Positions 63,854 through 64,000 of a stretch of DNA of 64,000 nucleotides are shown piece by piece (positions within the stretch are counted from its first letter, which is position 1; every line of letters begins with the position of its first letter). This DNA comes from an uncultured bacterium (GTDB taxonomy: Bacteria > Bacillota > Clostridia > Lachnospirales > Lachnospiraceae). A model generated the notes under the pieces. It was not told the origin of the DNA. It did no database searches and was given only the letters and a program-made list of their open reading frames with translations. A program made the position numbers and the translations under genes. Location of the stretch: the NCBI GenBank assembly GCA_947383005.1, contig CANDBT010000004.1:62001-126000 (forward strand), given 5' to 3'.

Positions 63854-64000
63854 ATGATGAATATTACCGAGGTAAAATTCGTACAGGGATTTATCCGTAT
63901 GTGTAATGACGGATGGGAACAAGGCTGGCATGAGAGAAACGGAGGAAATCTGTCTTACCGCATGAAAACGGAGGAAGTGGAGGAAGTAAAAAAATACTTA
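63854..64000 (+). CDS. rhaD: Rhamnulose-1-phosphate aldolase, N-terminal part (cut by window edge)
   Basis: 49 codons visible: MMNITEVKFVQGFIRMCNDG... with GWHERNGGNLSYRM, the conserved N-terminus of RhaD class II aldolases, which cleave rhamnulose-1-phosphate to dihydroxyacetone phosphate and L-lactaldehyde. Two adjacent ATGs (63854, 63857) follow GAAAGGAAGAAGG. The rest lies outside the window. Confidence 0.85.
   Translation, partial: MMNITEVKFVQGFIRMCNDGWEQGWHERNGGNLSYRMKTEEVEEVKKYL

Overview
The window looks like chromosomal DNA of an anaerobic Firmicute, most likely Lachnospiraceae (Clostridium/Blautia/Enterocloster-like). The reasons are strong GGAGG ribosome sites, lipoproteins of the LxGC type, YesN-type response regulators, GntR-fused AraR, several sugar ABC systems and intergenic palindromic repeats. 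The assignment is inference. Most of the DNA is of middling GC; 47.4-53.0 kb is visibly AT-rich.

Layout. 1-13.1 kb: L-arabinose locus (YtfQ-like binding protein cut by the left edge, YesN-type regulator, araR, a YtfQRT/YjfF-type ABC importer, araA, araB, araD). 13.2-18.4 kb: an N-terminally deleted kinase-MORN gene, a small conserved protein, a GltD-like oxidoreductase, a zinc-ribbon protein and a MATE exporter. 18.5-22.7 kb: AraC regulator, a polar amino-acid ABC importer and a cupin. 23.1-30.0 kb: a sugar catabolic cluster with a TIM-barrel isomerase, an Mgl-type ABC importer, a zinc dehydrogenase and a LysR regulator. 30.4-46.1 kb: a near-complete nitrate-reduction and molybdenum-cofactor block (FNT channel, MoeA-like protein, moaC, CRP/FNR-family regulator, assimilatory-type nitrate reductase with ferredoxin and flavoprotein, TDT/SLAC1-type anion channel, mobA, moeA, mobB, moaA, a MOSC-MogA fusion, modABC). 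46.1-53.1 kb: an accessory, decaying, AT-rich island. 53.1-56.7 kb: trehalose operon (treR, internally deleted PTS EII, treC). 56.9-64.0 kb: rhamnose locus (AraC regulator, NCS1-type transporter, rhaM, rhaB, a fucose/arabinose-isomerase-family protein, and the start of rhaD at the right edge).

The most interesting part is the island. It holds an AAA-ATPase/PD-(D/E)XK protein, then three consecutive genes that share one short Asn/Gln/Gly-rich motif (core GGQ-[LV]-N-[YI]-A-x-D). One gene is a STAND (NB-ARC type) NTPase carrying the motif at its N-terminus. The other two are small proteins. This matches the receptor-plus-effector layout of amyloid-signalling NLR systems. Each of the three genes carries one reading-frame interruption: a frameshift on a dnaX-type slippery heptamer, an in-frame TAG and an in-frame TGA. 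Either the system is decaying or its frames are recoded.

Other notable signals: (i) a perfect GTGA-N6-TCAC palindrome centred 41.5 bp upstream of the start point predicted from an extended -10 of the nitrate reductase operon, next to a CRP/FNR-family gene; (ii) a ~90-bp intergenic element in three places whose stems are kept by compensatory changes, suggesting a structured RNA; (iii) dispersed GTAACNGTTCAG and CATAGTAAA palindromic repeats, and a pair of CTAG-bounded hairpin elements; (iv) remnants of larger genes (kinase-MORN, PTS EII, a radical SAM protein).
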